From Argopecten irradians (taxonomy: Eukaryota; Mollusca; Bivalvia; Pectinida; Pectinidae), in assembly GCF_041381155.1 (NCBI RefSeq), contig NC_091134.1:33485540-33549539 (forward strand): a stretch of DNA of 64,000 nt, in the 5' to 3' direction. This document shows positions 21,290-52,200 of the stretch, piece by piece. The translations under genes and the position numbers were made by a program. The notes beneath the pieces were generated by a model that saw nothing but the letters and a program-made list of their open reading frames with translations, made no database searches and was not told where the DNA came from. The stretch's first letter is position 1, and each line of letters begins with the position of its first letter.

Positions 21290-22090
21290 TTGTAACTGCT
21301 ACAATGTAAATTATGATTTATTAATTTCAATTTTCTGTGATTTAAGTAAGGCTTTTGATCGAGTATGGCATTTAGGCTTTTTGTATAATTTGAAAAAAAA
21401 ATATGGAATTAAAGGTTAACTATACGATTGGTTTGAAGCCTACTTATCCGACAGAAAATGAAAAAAACCAATAACTGCTGGAGTACCGCAAGGTTCAGTA
21501 CTTGGTCTTTTCTTTTCCTATTGTTTATAAATGACTTAACAGATAATTAAATGATCTTATATTAAATTAGTTGCCGATGACTTATGTCTGTATTGATAAT
21601 GATGACGACCTTTTGCTGACAGTAACACATGCAGAGTTCTTTAATGAAGATCAATCATCAATTTCTTCATGGGCTGATCAATCAATGGCTAATTATCTTC
21701 AATCAAAAGAAAACAACGTCTTTAACATTTACAAGAAAACATACAGATCTTCACCCACAACTCACTTTTAAAACCCACCAAGTATCACAACATCAATTTC
21801 ATAGATACCTAGGTTTAACATTTTAAAAAAGGGTCATGGTCGGATCACATCTTTAATATTTGTGAAAAAGCTTCATCAAGACAGAACTTATTACGAACAT
21901 TGAAACATAAACTAGATAGAAATTCACCAAGAACTTAACATCTCTCCTATATCAGACCAATTTAGAATATGCAGACATTATTTGGGATACCAGAAAGGAA
22001 CCATTGACTTGATGACAAAAGCCGACTCATGATCAGCATCACAACTGCTGCACCTTGCTTAAATTGGCAGGAACTATTTCGCATATGAGC
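21290..22090 (+). mobile_element. decayed LINE reverse-transcriptase fragment
   Basis: Translating pieces in several frames gives RT landmarks in the right order: FCDLSKAFDRVWHLGFLYNL (21328-21390), YGIKG, WFEAYLSDRK, TAGVPQGSVLG (21474-21510), FLLFINDLTDN, ADDLC, SISSWADQ, YLGLTF, WSDHIFNI, LEYADIIWD. The frame is interrupted by several stops and shifts and gaps are evident, so it is an old jockey/CR1-like LINE relic. It may be unrelated to the fragment at 19890. Confidence 0.75.
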
Positions 22091-25000
22091 ATGCTCCAAT
22101 GGTAAATTACTTACTGTTTTAAATACATGCGACGCTTTTAAAATGTCTTATTATTATATGATTATTTTGGAAAACATTGAATTATATGAGTGCAAGGGTA
22201 TTTTAATTACTTTAAAATATATACCAATTAAAATATCTTATTAAAAATACTTGTACACATTCTGTTTAACTAGTGCTTCAGTCAATTACTATAATTGATT
22301 GTAAAACATGTGTGACACTCTAATAAATATTGTACAGTGTGTTTTTATATGATGATTTAAAAAAAGTACTTATAATTATAAAATAAATAATATAAAATAT
22401 ATTAGTGAGTGCTTGAACTTAATTAACAAAACTTTAGTATATCTTATGATGTTTCTTATAATACATGTAAACTCTATTGTATGATAATATCTTATTGCAA
22501 ATTGATTGTTTTGTATCTGATGTTTGTACTAAATAAAATCGCTGGTTCTGTGACATACTTTATTCTTCCACGATAGCCAGTGTTATTCAACTCTCAACTA
22601 TGTTTTATATAGTCCAATAATGAGTTTTATATTATTTAAGCAACTATGAAAAATTAAACTCCATAGGACGTAAAATGAGTAATATTTCATCTTAAAAAGT
22701 ATTCCCAATTAAAAAAATGATATCAACGAATTCTTTATTAGAATTTGACTTTTGAATATTAATTAGTACCTTTTTGCTGATGAAAATATTACTACACCCT
22801 ATTTGCATATTTCAGCACATACAGATTTCCTTATTTTCACCGTATTTCTATCGGCTAAAAGCGGATATACCACAGACAATAGTTCACCTGCATAGTCTTT
22901 TAAATAACAACTCCATTTTTTGACTCACTTTACATTTATTGAACAAAATACATAGCTTATAAGACTCATGTAAATTCTCATTTTGTAAAGACAACTTTTG
23001 GTTTATATGTGTTTTTACTCATGTTTATATCGTATATATTGATAGATTACTATGAAATAAAGCCATATAAAATAATTTGTTAGGGAAAAATAATTTGTCA
23101 TTGCATAAAATGTTTATGAGTGATGCTTTTACATTGTTTATACATTGTACAGAGCTAATAAACTAAGAAATCGATGGTTTCATTTTCGTTTTTATTGCTC
23201 TGATTCTCTGAGTCAGTTCCTCTCGTTTGGCCTATCTGTGTTTATTTCGGTGTGAAGTTTACTGTATATATATAAACATAAAAGTTTGTTGTAGGATAAA
23301 GACATCCTCTATTGTCTAGCTTGTCTTTATTTTATTTCATTTTATTTTTTGAAAGAGGTTTCTCAGTATTCACCCCTCTTGTTTAACAATATGAAATCCC
23401 CATAGGGAAAATACTTAAAAGTTACATTTTGCATCATTTTAATAACATTTTAATAAGTGTTAAATTGGGTTATATACAAACCTCCAATTGTTCTATGCCA
23501 TTAAACAACCCCAGAAAACTATTACGTGATTAAAATACTTAATATTCCACATGAAGATTAAAGTTGTCACCATATCGGGTATACCTTACAACAGTTAGCT
23601 GTCGAAAAATATATCCTGTTTATCCAGCTGAAACATTCTTGAAATTACGCCAAAAATGCAGATTGTATTGCTATTTTTGAACTTGTAACTTATAACCTTT
23701 TAAATAAGCCGAATCAATCAACAGTAAATGTCGTATAATAATATATTTACAGTTTGGACTGACATGGTATCATTTTCAGTGTATAATGATCTATTGTTAC
23801 GGGAATAGTAGCGGCGTAGCAACGTGAGGTCATGAACCCACATATTGATGGGAACGTATGAATGACTCGATTCCAATCAGCTGTTCAATCGAATTCGTTG
23901 ACGATGACGAGAGAGAGAAAATATGGATATTTTAATAAGAATATGCAACTGTCGCGAGAATAAATAATATTCATTTACTTGAAAAACTGTAAATATAAGA
24001 AATATATTTTGATTTTGTTGAGGTTATGATGATATAATGATAATGGAGCCCGTGTAAATTTTATGTAACCCGGCTTCGTATTTTGTTTTACATGAGATAT
24101 TGTGTAAGGTAAAGAAATGCTCTGCTGTTAAGCGAGCTGTTTTGGCTGGAGAAAACATCATGTATAAATGCGATGTATAGGATGGTTTTCTACTACAACT
24201 ACTTGAATATTGTCAACCATGATATCAGATTACTCTTGTATTGTAGTGTGTGAATGAACGGGGTAAGGTGACATATTTGAAGATAGCGTGATTAACATAC
24301 CACCTGGTAAAACTACCCTTCTTTAGGATATGTTTTGTATAGTGTCTGGTTTAGAGACATACTTTCAGACCCATTACACTATCTCGCGATATTGGGTTAC
24401 TGTGGTATATCATATGGTCCAGCTTGGTGACAAAGTATTAGACACTTGTTTAATCATGATGTATTTTTTGCCGCAATATTAACATTTGTGTTATTTTACC
24501 TTACCAATCATGTAATTGATGGAAACAAAGTCCCTAAACAATCTACTCTGACTGTCATCTTTCGTCTCAATTATGTACATACTGGAATCTGTCAGATTAC
24601 ACGGGGATTCAAATCAAGTTATGTGACTGAATCTGGCTGGTTTAGAATGGTGGTAGTTGGTAACGTCCTTTTGACATGGTTGAGTACCGAGATACCAAGA
24701 TACAGATGACTTATTTCACCTCTTTATGGAACCAACGAGTACCATGATAGTTATACGTGGCGTGAGAACACTGATCATCAAACACATGCATAATCAAGAT
24801 CTTAGGATGGCCAAGTGATAAAAATAGCGGAGTAAATATTTGTGTGTCGACCGGATTGAATAGTTTGCACATTTTATGTTAGTTCAAATTCAGACGTATA
24901 ATGTGTTTTTGCTTCAAAATAGTGTTTACTGTTTATAAGTAACCGACATCATAACAAAATACGATACATGAAATAGACAGTAACATTTATATGTGCACAC

Positions 25001-25699
25001 TCATATTTCTATGTTCAAGTATTTGGGTGAGAACTGGTTGGTGGTAATAATTAAGAAAGCGTGAAGCAATGACTTTCCTGTAGCTGTGGAGAACAACTGT
25101 GTTTTTGTGTTTCCATTGGGGGTGGACACTCCAGCTAGGTAGGGGGTATGGGAAATTGCTATAATAGGAAAATTATTTTAGTCAGGTAAGTTGGCATTGA
25201 TTTTTGAGTCTTAGGGACCCATATTGACACATACCGTATACTTTATGATGAAGCGACGGACTTCCATAATGATAAAAATGTATGAATAAATCATATGTGT
25301 CGCGACTAGACAATCGTTCACAGTAAAACATTACAACATACTCAGATACATACAAAGGTATTTGTGTGGAATTTTAATACTCCATACAGACACACATTGT
25401 AAATGTATGTTAATTTTTCACACTTCTACTGTAAGTATAGTACGATTAAATCATCTAAGCATTTTTTAATCACTGTTATCTGGCGTTGCTGACCTTATTC
25501 AGGTGACATTGTGGTTTCGTAGCTGAACTTTCTCCAGTAAATCATGTAAAATGTAATATCGTTCTTTATCAACTTCAATCTTTATTTGTTGTAGAAATAT
25601 GATTATTTATCAGGTATCACCTGTCAGTTTTGAGGATCCAGTCACTACAATACGGCTGTAACACCTATAAATAATATGCTATTTATAGTCGTAGGTATA
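22091..25699. other. intergenic DNA upstream of the HEPN gene
   Basis: 3.6 kb of AT-rich DNA. The longest frame (24446-24709, 87 codons) has no recognisable motif and no exon signals that convince me. I see no repeat of note. Confidence 0.45.
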
Positions 25700-25769
25700 T
25701 TGATATTAAAATTCGTGTCTTGCGTCCTAGTTCTATTTATCGTGACATAGCTAGACAGTGTGTATTTAC

Positions 25770-26033
25770 ATCAAAGGAGTGTATGGGTCGCATCCGGAAC
25801 AGAATTCCTCAACTACCAACAAGGTAACTGTCGGAATACATAATTTTATAGACTGATAACTATACTGTGATTTTATTGATAATTTTAAATGTATATAACC
25901 TGCATTTTACCGACATATATCTTACAGGTGCATGTTTAATAGACCTTCGTTCCGCTATTTAGCTATGCCTCCTAGTTCGGGGAATTTCAATGCTAAAAAT
26001 AGACATTAGAAACGACAGGTATCTACGAATTCA
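25770..26033 (+). other. possible 5' untranslated exons of the HEPN gene
   Basis: Two stretches end in strong donors: ...ACCAACAAG|GTAACTG at 25827 and ...GAATTCAG|GTAAGATT at 26033. The second starts after TTACAG at 25927. A strong acceptor (TTATTGTTCAG) at 26703 leads to the coding exon. A short upstream frame beginning ATGGGTCGCATCCGG crosses the first junction and stops in the second exon, so these would be leader exons with an upstream ORF. No transcript evidence. Confidence 0.35.
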
Positions 26034-26737
26034 GGTAAGATTTGTGTGTATAATGGCTCTGACTGTTATACTGTCGCTTTAAAATTTCGTATGCGATTTC
26101 TGACTTTTTCATCATAGATTTTATTCCGTAGTAAAACGCCAGGTAGATATACCTATTTTATCAGTTTATGAACCCGATAAATGATACTTAAATGTACTGT
26201 CATTGTTGTATGATGTAGTTTCACATTGTCTCTATTTAAAGACAGTATCATATTATCAAGTGCATAGCAATGGATTAAGGTCCTATATTATAAAGTTGGT
26301 TATGTTTTCTTAACTAAGATAAAAACGGTCGATTCATTATGATAAATATCACAATGTAATAAGAAAGTAATGTAACTCTGCGACCATAATCTATGAAGTT
26401 TTCTCCAATTTATTCTGTCTCTAAGATTAATGATTTAACTTATGTTAGAGTTGCTTATTTTTTGTGTTTCAAATAAAGATATTTTTAATTTGAAAGTAAT
26501 GTGCCGCTATTCCTGAGAACAACAACACCAAGAAAATATAGCCTCTCTATGCCTGAAGAAATACATTTGTTTATGACACGTATTTATGACGTTGCAATTA
26601 TTAATGAAAAAACACTAATGATGACATTAGGTTTACCATTTATCTAAGAACTATATGCTTGGTTATAATATATTTTTATTTTTCTGCAATTTTTATTGTT
26701 CAGGCCGTCTTTGATAACATTTTATTATGATTGTAGC

Positions 26738-29700
26738 ATGTCCTCGTCTCAGTCCCCGGAAGATGTCGTCTATTTTTGTCGGTTGATGCAGCTAATTCAA
26801 CAATATGGAACCATCGCATTAAAATCTATACTTATAAAACTGCTGTGGAAGGAGTATGTCAGCTCTAAGAGGCCAACATTTACCTATTTCACTGATGGGA
26901 GTATTGTTATGGCAGGCACGAATTATCTCTTGCCAAATCCTCTTCCTGATCTTAACAAATGCGTCCAAGGTTCCAAAGATGGCGACCCTGTGCAAAACAT
27001 TCTTGAAGTTTCATTTCTTACCCAGATCGTCAATAAAAACGATAAGAAACTAAGGGAGCTAAATAGAAAAAAGATAATCAATCAAGCACAATGGAAAATC
27101 CTGTTTTCAAACAGAAGTGTGAATATACACGACCTTGATGTATCTCTTCTCAGTGTATTGATATTTAATGTTTTTAAATGTAAACCATCTTGTAGCATGG
27201 ATTCAATGCCGCTGAACTGGGAAGTTACAGAGGCAGATGATGTGTTGAGGGTTAGATTACATCGAAACAAGTTAGCTCACCTAACGTCTTTGGTGATTTC
27301 GCGTAGAGATTTTAACACTAAGTGGAAAGACATCAGTCTTGCCATCGCGCGATTGACTGGGTCTGCGTATCAAGATGACATTGACCGCTTAAAAGAAACA
27401 AGCTTTGAGCAAGATGCTGTTGATGAAAACAAAAAACTACGACAAGAATGGTCCGAAAATGTGACTAATATTTATCAATCACTTAGTGATATGCAGAAAG
27501 AATTGAAATCAATCAAGAGAAAGCCAAGACATCGACATCGTAAAGGTAATCTCTATTTTTATAGTTGACAATATCAGAAACATGCAATTGAGATTGAAAG
27601 AAAAAACTTTGGTTGAAAATTTCAAGAATGAGACATCTCCATTATAAACATATATTTTGGTACAAAAATAATTGCTACAACAGTTGTTAATGTTTAAGTT
27701 ATATGCGTTTTTAGGTCTAGGTTATCTCTAAGATAACAACGTCAGAATAGTAACTTAATAATACTTATTGAAATATATATACAAAAGCAAATATCGATAT
27801 ATTTTACAGTAATAAGATCCATGATTGTTTGTGATATTAGGTGTAGCTATTCAGTTGAAGAAAAGTGATGACCTTCAAAGGGCATTAAGACTACTAGATA
27901 AGAAAGGGATCGCTACTAAAGTGATATCACTTGATGAGACCGACAGTGAATCCTCGGGATCAAAAGAGGATGTAGCTACCTTGAGTAAGAGTACAGGTTG
28001 TTTGGGTTGGTCCGACGACTTCAATGGTGAAAGTACGATTCGACACTCCAAAAGTACGGACTTTTTGGGGCCAGGAACGTTGAGGTTAAAGAAAAAGGTA
28101 TGGCCGTCAAATTCCATTGTACTTTATGATAAAAAAAATGATGAATATAAAATAATGTCAACCAAATGTCGCACATGTGATGCAATTTTTCCTCATCGAA
28201 TGACTCAAATTGTTATGGTCCTTTTCTTTTTAAAAGAAATAATTCTAGCCGATTGTCCTAGCGTTTGATAGTGTCATCAGGTAAACTTTCACTGCCATGA
28301 ACGTGAAACATTTCGGAAAACAACCAACGACAACTCTGTTGTCCGAGCCCAAAAACGACTATATCTCGGATATCATGTGGCATTATTTTAACCAATAGAA
28401 ATACAAGATTTTTGCCTGTGGCGGGATAAAAAGATAATCTTTGTTAATAATTTTAGTATTATCTATTAGCTTTGAGATATGTACAATACAATGTGTTTTT
28501 AGTGTCAAAAATGTCTTAAAGGCCCACTACATTTCCGAAATAAAAATTTTAAGTTTCTTAAAAGCAATAACAACACAAGCAAATATATATCGATGTCCTA
28601 ATTAGATGTGGTTATAACACCAAATAAATGTGAGATTTTCTGCGCCATCTATTTTAACAGTGAAGATTCATTTCGCCGTTTTGTCGTCTGGCGCAGTGAT
28701 AGGCAACTAACGTTCGGTAATTAGGACGACGGCGGGAAACATCAGATGACCCGCGTTATTAAGCTGATTTCTAATAACAACTATTCTAGCATCGCACTAT
28801 TCGTTTCAGGCGGAACCATTCCATGAAATGTTTTCTGGTCAACAAGAGCGGCGGTGGACCACGTCTGAAATGGAAGACGAATCATCTTACCGAAGTTCTG
28901 GAACTTCTGAAGAACGTTCGCCACAATACCCCTTGTTCGCGTCATCTCCCCATAGCTCTGGGACTTCAGAACAGCCTTCGCCACATGGCCGTTTCTTCTC
29001 TTCATCCCTAGGTTCTGGGACATCCGAACAGCCTTTGCCACATGACCACTCATTCGCTTCCTCCCGTGGTTCCGGAGCTTCAGAACAGCCATCGCCACAT
29101 AACCGTTCTTTCGCTTCATCCCGAAGTTCTGGAGCTTCCGGATTCCCTTCGCCACGTGAATACCATTTAGAACAAGCGTCATCTTCGGAATCTGTATTTG
29201 AGAGCCAGGTGAGATTTATTCAGAAATACCGATTCATATTTTGTGGCTCTGATGCTACCCTAAATATTCGTTAATATTTTTTTTCTATACAGGATTGATT
29301 CATGCAAAGCAATCACGATTACTTAGATAATTTTTGTCATTTGTATACACTTACAGTTCGTTTTTCATTAGTGGATAGTGATACTAGTATATTCCAATTA
29401 GATGACAATTAGATTATATTATTGAGCTACCGCCGTTTACAAATCTGTATTTGCTTTTCAAATAGTCTCCATTATTTAAATAAATAAAAATCATACAAAA
29501 ATTAAATAGAGCACAGATCGCCGCGACCCGAACTGAATGGCGTCGAGCGGAACTCTCTCTAAGATTGAGTCATGACACCTCTTGAAGAAGTTGTCTTCCT
29601 TTCTGCTGACGAACAAAGAAAAATCGGACGGTCCAATTTAACTGGAACTAGTATTCCTATGGATAAGTAATCTCAAATCCAAAATAAAATTATATTTTTG

Positions 29701-30558
29701 AAATCAATACTACAACCAAATTTAAAGAATGAAAACATAATACATAGCATATTCCCTTTTTTCTTATGAACCAGTAACCAGAACAATTTGTGGTATTTAA
29801 ACACACGCGTTATTTCAACGACCCGAAATTCGATACACTAGATAGATGGAGAATGAAATATTGACACTATCCATGTAAATACTTCATCCGGTTCTGAAAA
29901 CAATGTATTGCACAAGATAGGTGCATTATCCCTCTAACTGTGGCAATGTATCCTTACAGCTACGGTCGTATTCATTTAAGCATTGAACGTCTTTTAGTTG
30001 GCATTCATAGCCAATATGAATGCAAACTGGACACAGGCAAATTCCATGAAGCGCTTCATGTTGGATTTCCTCTCTCAAGTCGGCATTCATATTAGCTATG
30101 AATGCCTTATGAAAAACATTCAATGCTTATATTTACATTTGGTTACAATTTTATACAATTTTATGTTGAAGTAACAAGGTATTTTGCATCTATAATGAAT
30201 TAATCATTCGTTATCGTCAAGGATGGAACAGCCATTTGAACAGCCAGTTTCCGTGATCGCTGGCACGACAATTGTGACGTCACAATGATAATGACGTTAT
30301 AACAAGCGAATGCAGTTTATAGTTTATATGACTTCCAACTGCGTTTGGTAAGGTTACATAGCGGGACTGCAGTTAAGATGTATTTGTTTCTGTTTATTAC
30401 AGGAGAGAGTCGTCGAGCCCTTACAGCCGTTGATAAATCCTATAGATTCTAAACATAATCCCTCGATGGCGGAGAAATGGCAAATAAACGACGTACCAGC
30501 CACCGAACATAGTCGACGGAAGTCACTCTGGAAATCATTTAAGAGCTTATTAAAATGA
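26738..30558 (+). CDS. DZIP3-type HEPN protein with PB1-like segment and Ser-rich repeat tail
   Basis: Four exons in matching phase: 26738-27545, 27841-28097, 28810-29208 and 30403-30558 (539 codons plus stop). The ATG at 26738 is the first in frame after a strong acceptor at 26703. Residues 110-215 are a DZIP3/hRUL138-type HEPN domain (INQAQWKILF...ADDVLRVRLHRNKLAH) with an intact RNxxxH motif (R176-H181), the ribonuclease motif of catalytic HEPNs. A basic tail (KRKPRHRHRK) follows. Exon 2 opens with VAIQLKKSDDLQRALRLLDKKG, resembling the second half of an MEKK2/3 PB1 domain. Exon 3 is Ser/Pro-rich with about five copies of a 19-20 residue SG[TA]SEQPSPH repeat. Exon 4 ends RRKSLWKSFKSLLK. 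In molluscs this HEPN type is common in innate-immunity-like proteins; the substrate is unknown. Exon 2 can also read through its donor to a stop at 28268. Confidence 0.75.
28518..28760. repeat. dispersed repeat in the HEPN gene intron 2
   Basis: The segment beginning AAGGCCCACTACATTTCCG and including TCATTTCGCCGTTTTGTCGTCTGGCGCAGTGA looks like a high-copy mollusc interspersed repeat rather than unique intron. It ends about 50 bp before exon 3. Family membership is from memory and should be confirmed. Confidence 0.35.
28915..29168 (+). repeat. coding 57-bp tandem repeat in exon 3 of the HEPN gene
   Basis: The SG[TA]SE core recurs every 19 residues (first interval 20) for about five units. 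Because the unit is a multiple of three, copy-number change keeps the frame. The opposite strand is also open through the array (28781-29182). Confidence 0.75.
29979..30127. mobile_element. small foldback/MITE element in HEPN gene intron 3
   Basis: The ends AGCATTGAACG and CATTCAATGCT are inverted, and GGCATTCATAGCCAATATGA is inverted at 30082-30104 (CATTCATATTAGCTATGAATGCC). About 149 bp, no coding capacity. Confidence 0.6.
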
Positions 30559-32348
30559 CGGGTCGTGCGATTTTGATGTTATTGATATTACCTTTCAAGA
30601 CATCTAAATGTTATAATTTTATAAAATAGTCATTTCTACTGTTTTGGCAGGGACTGCATTTTAAAATGTCTAAAGACAGGCTGGTAAGTTTAAAAATGTT
30701 CTATTCCGTCAGGCCAAAATTTGTTTAGTATTTTCTTTTATATATTTATTTGTTTTTGGGAGAAACTATCGGATGCCACGTCCTTTTTTATGAGAGTAAA
30801 ATATTGATTTTTACAGGAAAAGGTGGAACTTTCCACACAAAGTAATGTTGTAGCAATGAATACCTGTTTCTAAGGGATCTACTCAGCAAGTCGAATGGTC
30901 ACGCAAGGATTTGATAATGAGGCAAAGATAATCGCAAGATAATCTCCATGGGTCTCCAATCATTCTCATACAATCAGCACTCCATGACTTCCTACTTCAT
31001 GGAATCTTTGTTTGATTAAAAATTCATGTACATCCATTTTTTTTTAAATTTCAAATGCATGCTTTTTAAACTTACATTGTCAGCTTTAAAGTAAATGATA
31101 GTTTCGTGTAAAATTGAGTAGCTTTGAATTACCATTGATTTCAGAGAATATCTTAATTTGAACATGACAAAAATTCAAAATAACATTGATTAAAAGAAAA
31201 AGATACATAATGTATATCTATTTGTTAAAGGTTCCAAATTTTTTTTTATATATATGGTTTATCTTCACTTCATGACACTGAATGTACAGTGTGCCATGTC
31301 GGAGTTATGTCCCTTCCAATGCTTGGGTTATGTGCAATATGTTCTTAAATCGCTTATTGTTATATTACTATATTACATTCTTCAAGAAGATTTATACCAA
31401 TCTTTTGTATCAATATCCACATTAAGACAATACTTTATATTTATCGTATCAGAAGTAAGAGTTTTTGCATTTTTGAAGAATGTGGAATCGCATGATAAGA
31501 ATGTGATGTATAGGAATTATGTTAGGGTTTGAACCTTTAGAAACCCATATCAATTTGGTCCATTTAATATGTAAAACTGTAAATTGAAACTCGTTTGAAG
31601 ATTTTTAGATATTGGCTATATAAACAATAAAATTGCATATCTACTTGCCATGACTACCATATATATGTATAAGTTAAGCCAATGAACATTTACCAATGTT
31701 GGTAGATATATTGAAAAAAATATATATATTCTTTTTTTTAAAGATACTTTTCTTTTGTATTCATAGCTTAAGACTTAATCAAAATCGAAATCATTCTTTT
31801 TCAAATAATTAACATAGTTTATGCATATTTCAGATATGATAGCATTATGACAAATGAAAAAATATTAGCATATGCTGTATAAAATATTATGATTATATAA
31901 CTACATTTCTAAACATTGCATTTATAATTTGACACATTTTGGAACCGAAATTGTCTTAAACAATAGATAAATATACTCGTACGTCTAAATGGATGTGATT
32001 GTTCGTGTAGGAACGATTTCTGAGATGACGTGGAATGGTCTTAAGAAGTGTGACCATCTGTTTAAGTTTTTTTTTTGTGTTAAAACTACTCAAACTACTA
32101 GTGCTTATTTTTTCTATTAAGTGTTGAATAAATTGTTTAAATATAATCAAGCGTTACCTTTTATAGGGTTCAACTGCGGGTTTAAAGTGTTTTAACATAA
32201 ACCACAAAAACCTACAGAAGATGTTTCATTACAATTAATTTTATCTGAAGACATCCATAATTTTTTCGATTGTGTCCCTGGCAAAGTTTCACATCGTACA
32301 GTACACTAATTAGCATAACATTATTGCACATTCGTTTTTAAAACCAGC
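30559..32348. other. convergent intergenic region between the HEPN and HUNK-like genes
   Basis: Both genes end here (plus-strand stop at 30558, minus-strand stop at 32349), so their 3' ends converge. AT-rich, with a possible poly(A) signal AATAAA near 31626 for the plus-strand gene. No other gene or repeat is supported. Confidence 0.45.
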
Positions 32349-49230
<16,882 letters not shown>

Positions 49231-52200
49231 GTTGTGGCCGTACCATTGCGGCGGTACTATATCCCATGATGAGCTTATTATTTAGGTTCCAAATATTGTT
49301 TGTTGTATCTATTCCATTGTATTGTACGCACAGTCCAGTGGGCCTCATTCACATGCTTGGTGTGTAGAGTATACAACACTTAGCCGTAGTTGTGTGGGAT
49401 TGTTATAGTCGAGTCATTGAACACCATTGTTCTTGTTTATAGTGTAACATATTGACAAATTAGGACCTTTCAAAACACAAGAGTCCTGAGGAGTCATTGT
49501 GCTTTCCGCACATATCGTTCTCAAAACAAAACGATCTACACAAACGAATACTGTATGTGCCGTAGTTGATCCAGACTACATTAAAGGTTCAGCAATGATG
49601 AATAAATATATTCAACAGTTGTGTATTTGGTTTGATTACAGTCGTGATTTATTTCGATCGGTTCTCCACCTTCATCATATATCCTCGGTGTTCAAAGTGC
49701 TAACAACTCGAAGCCTTTAACGGGCATTTAAATGCATAATAAAGCTATGTCCATGCGTTCGGAATCTAGCAACACTCTCAGTTAATCAATAGGCGATATA
49801 GACCGACTATTAGGATGTTTCCATCGCAATCTGCAAGCGATTATTTGGTGAAATAGCTCCGTTTAAATAACTGAAACCTGATGTTACACCATCAAAGACC
49901 TGATATAGCCATTACGCGCACAAGGAGAGAGAAATTGAGTCATTTATCACAGTGTGAACCATACATAGATTACGTCGACGTTATAGTGGTGGTATGGCTA
50001 TCCTATTAATTCAAAAACATGTATTTTGGTCCAAACACACGATATGCCAAATCACACATTGGAATATAACATTATAATGACTCAAGATACCTTTAGACTT
50101 GTTTTTCCTTATAAAGTCAAACATTCAATTCGTGAAGTGTTATGGGAAGTAGATATCTCTTTTTTATTAACTCTTCTTCAATCTGCTGAGTAAATAGCTT
50201 GAATTAAAGTCTCATACCCTCTTATCTCTTGGGAAATCGAAGTGAAATAATCACACCTGCTATACTTCACATGAAATGACCTGGTTCAATAATCGTCATC
50301 CTCGGTCGGTATTATTACATAATAACCATCAAGCTCAACTGTCTGGGAGGCAATCGATCAGGTCGAATTGTCAAGCCATTCGGATCAACATGATCAATTA
50401 CCACCGACACCCAAAGTACTCCAGAAGGCGAAATTATAGTAGAGCTCGACTGGCTCGCAATGTATCCATCACAACAAGTTGTAGACGAGAAGGTATTAAT
50501 CCTTGTAAAAGTTCATCATCAATTACTGAATTCACAAAGCATCAATAACGTTTAAGCACTATCCAATGCGCTTGCAACGCTTATATTAGCGTGTCAAGTT
50601 GATGATATCTATCCATCCCTTATCTTCTGCAATGAAAGCAAAATGACTTTCAGTATAAGAATATATACATTTGTATATCCACACGGTTGAATGTTCTGTG
50701 CATTAACACTTCATTACAGTTGATCTGAAGACTTGAATGTAGCATATACAAGTACAGTTAGTTTTCGTTTTAATCTTAGACCGTCACCGCTCTATACGAT
50801 ACCCCATATGATACTTATCGGCCGTGTGAAGCCCAATCTCTATATAACCACTGACCTTTTATTCGAGGTGGTATTCTACTACGGGAAATAAATTAATATA
50901 GCTCTTTTCATCAGAGTCATTTGAGGTGTATTGTATGTTTGTTAGACGGATTAAAGACGACGTATAATTAACAATGGTCATTCTGTGTCTCAAAAGCTTG
51001 ATAGATTAAATGCCCATCTCTGCTAAAAGGACGTCTACAGAGTTTATAAAAACAAGACCTTATTAGCGGGTTCAGGAGTGGGATTTATAAACTGCATTTA
51101 TACACTTAATTATCTGTGTATTGAATGTCATAATTTGAAATCCAATATTTACAAAATGTTATTATTGTTAGGGACTAGACATTGAATGTCACATTATTCC
51201 AAAGTGGATAGAATACCTTAAAGACCGCGTCTCGGTGATGACAAAATATCTATTCGATTAACCTCGAGACCACGTGATGCGTGGCGCGTGTTTGATTAAT
51301 TGCTTTGCATACCAGTTGCATTCTAGTCTCTTGTAAAGCTACTCAATACATATTCAGTTTGGCGGCACGTGTATCTGATTGAAATCTGTCCTTTAAAGAC
51401 TTCGGGGGTATCTATTAACCTTTGGACTTATAAACATTAGTTTGTGCCAAATGTGAATAGCCAAAATGTTGGTGAATGAACGGTAAACGACAAATGCTAC
51501 AAATGGAATCTCAATATACTCATTTTTGACAACAAAACATGATTTATGGTACAAAAAATACATCATGTATTATGACATTAAAAATAAAAATTCAACTTCA
51601 GCTGACAGACAACCAGATAGCGGACTTATATGATTACATAAAAACGCTGAAAATGAAAGTTAAATGATTATCCTAACCATAATTTGAAGAGTAAGAATAA
51701 ATTAAAAACTTAGTGATCCATGATATCAATGTGATGTATCGTAAAAAATTCTAGAACTAGTGTTGGAATAACACGGGTCTGTTTTATTTTACTCTATTAC
51801 TTAAAGACGTTCATTTCAATGGATCTCGTATTCATATATTCATAACGAAACAACAGAACAAGTCTTTTTTTTAGATAAAAAGTGCATTTTATTGTGCTAC
51901 AAATGACTTATGATACACATCTCAAGTAATCACTTGATTTAACTATGCCATTGTTTTAAAAGCATCGATAAGAAAAAATCTAAGAAAACAAAAAGCCAAA
52001 AAAAATAGAGCATAAGATATGTGCTTCAAAGAGTGCAAAAATAAAACTAAATCGGAATATGCACGTTTTCATTATTTCATTATAAACTTTTTACAACAAA
52101 TGCAAGACAAGTGATACAAATTACATGTACATGTATAACTATGTTTTATGTTGATGGAGAATGCAAGGGTACTTATTTTGGGAGGAAACCAGAGTATCCG

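Noticed and set aside
28781-29182. 133-codon minus-strand repetitive protein
   Set aside because: It mirrors the coding minisatellite of the HEPN gene. Mentioned as a curiosity but not called as a gene.
50276-50548. 90-codon plus-strand Arg/His/Ser-rich frame
   Set aside because: Odd composition with no recognisable motif, no splice context and no repeat or homologous pattern.
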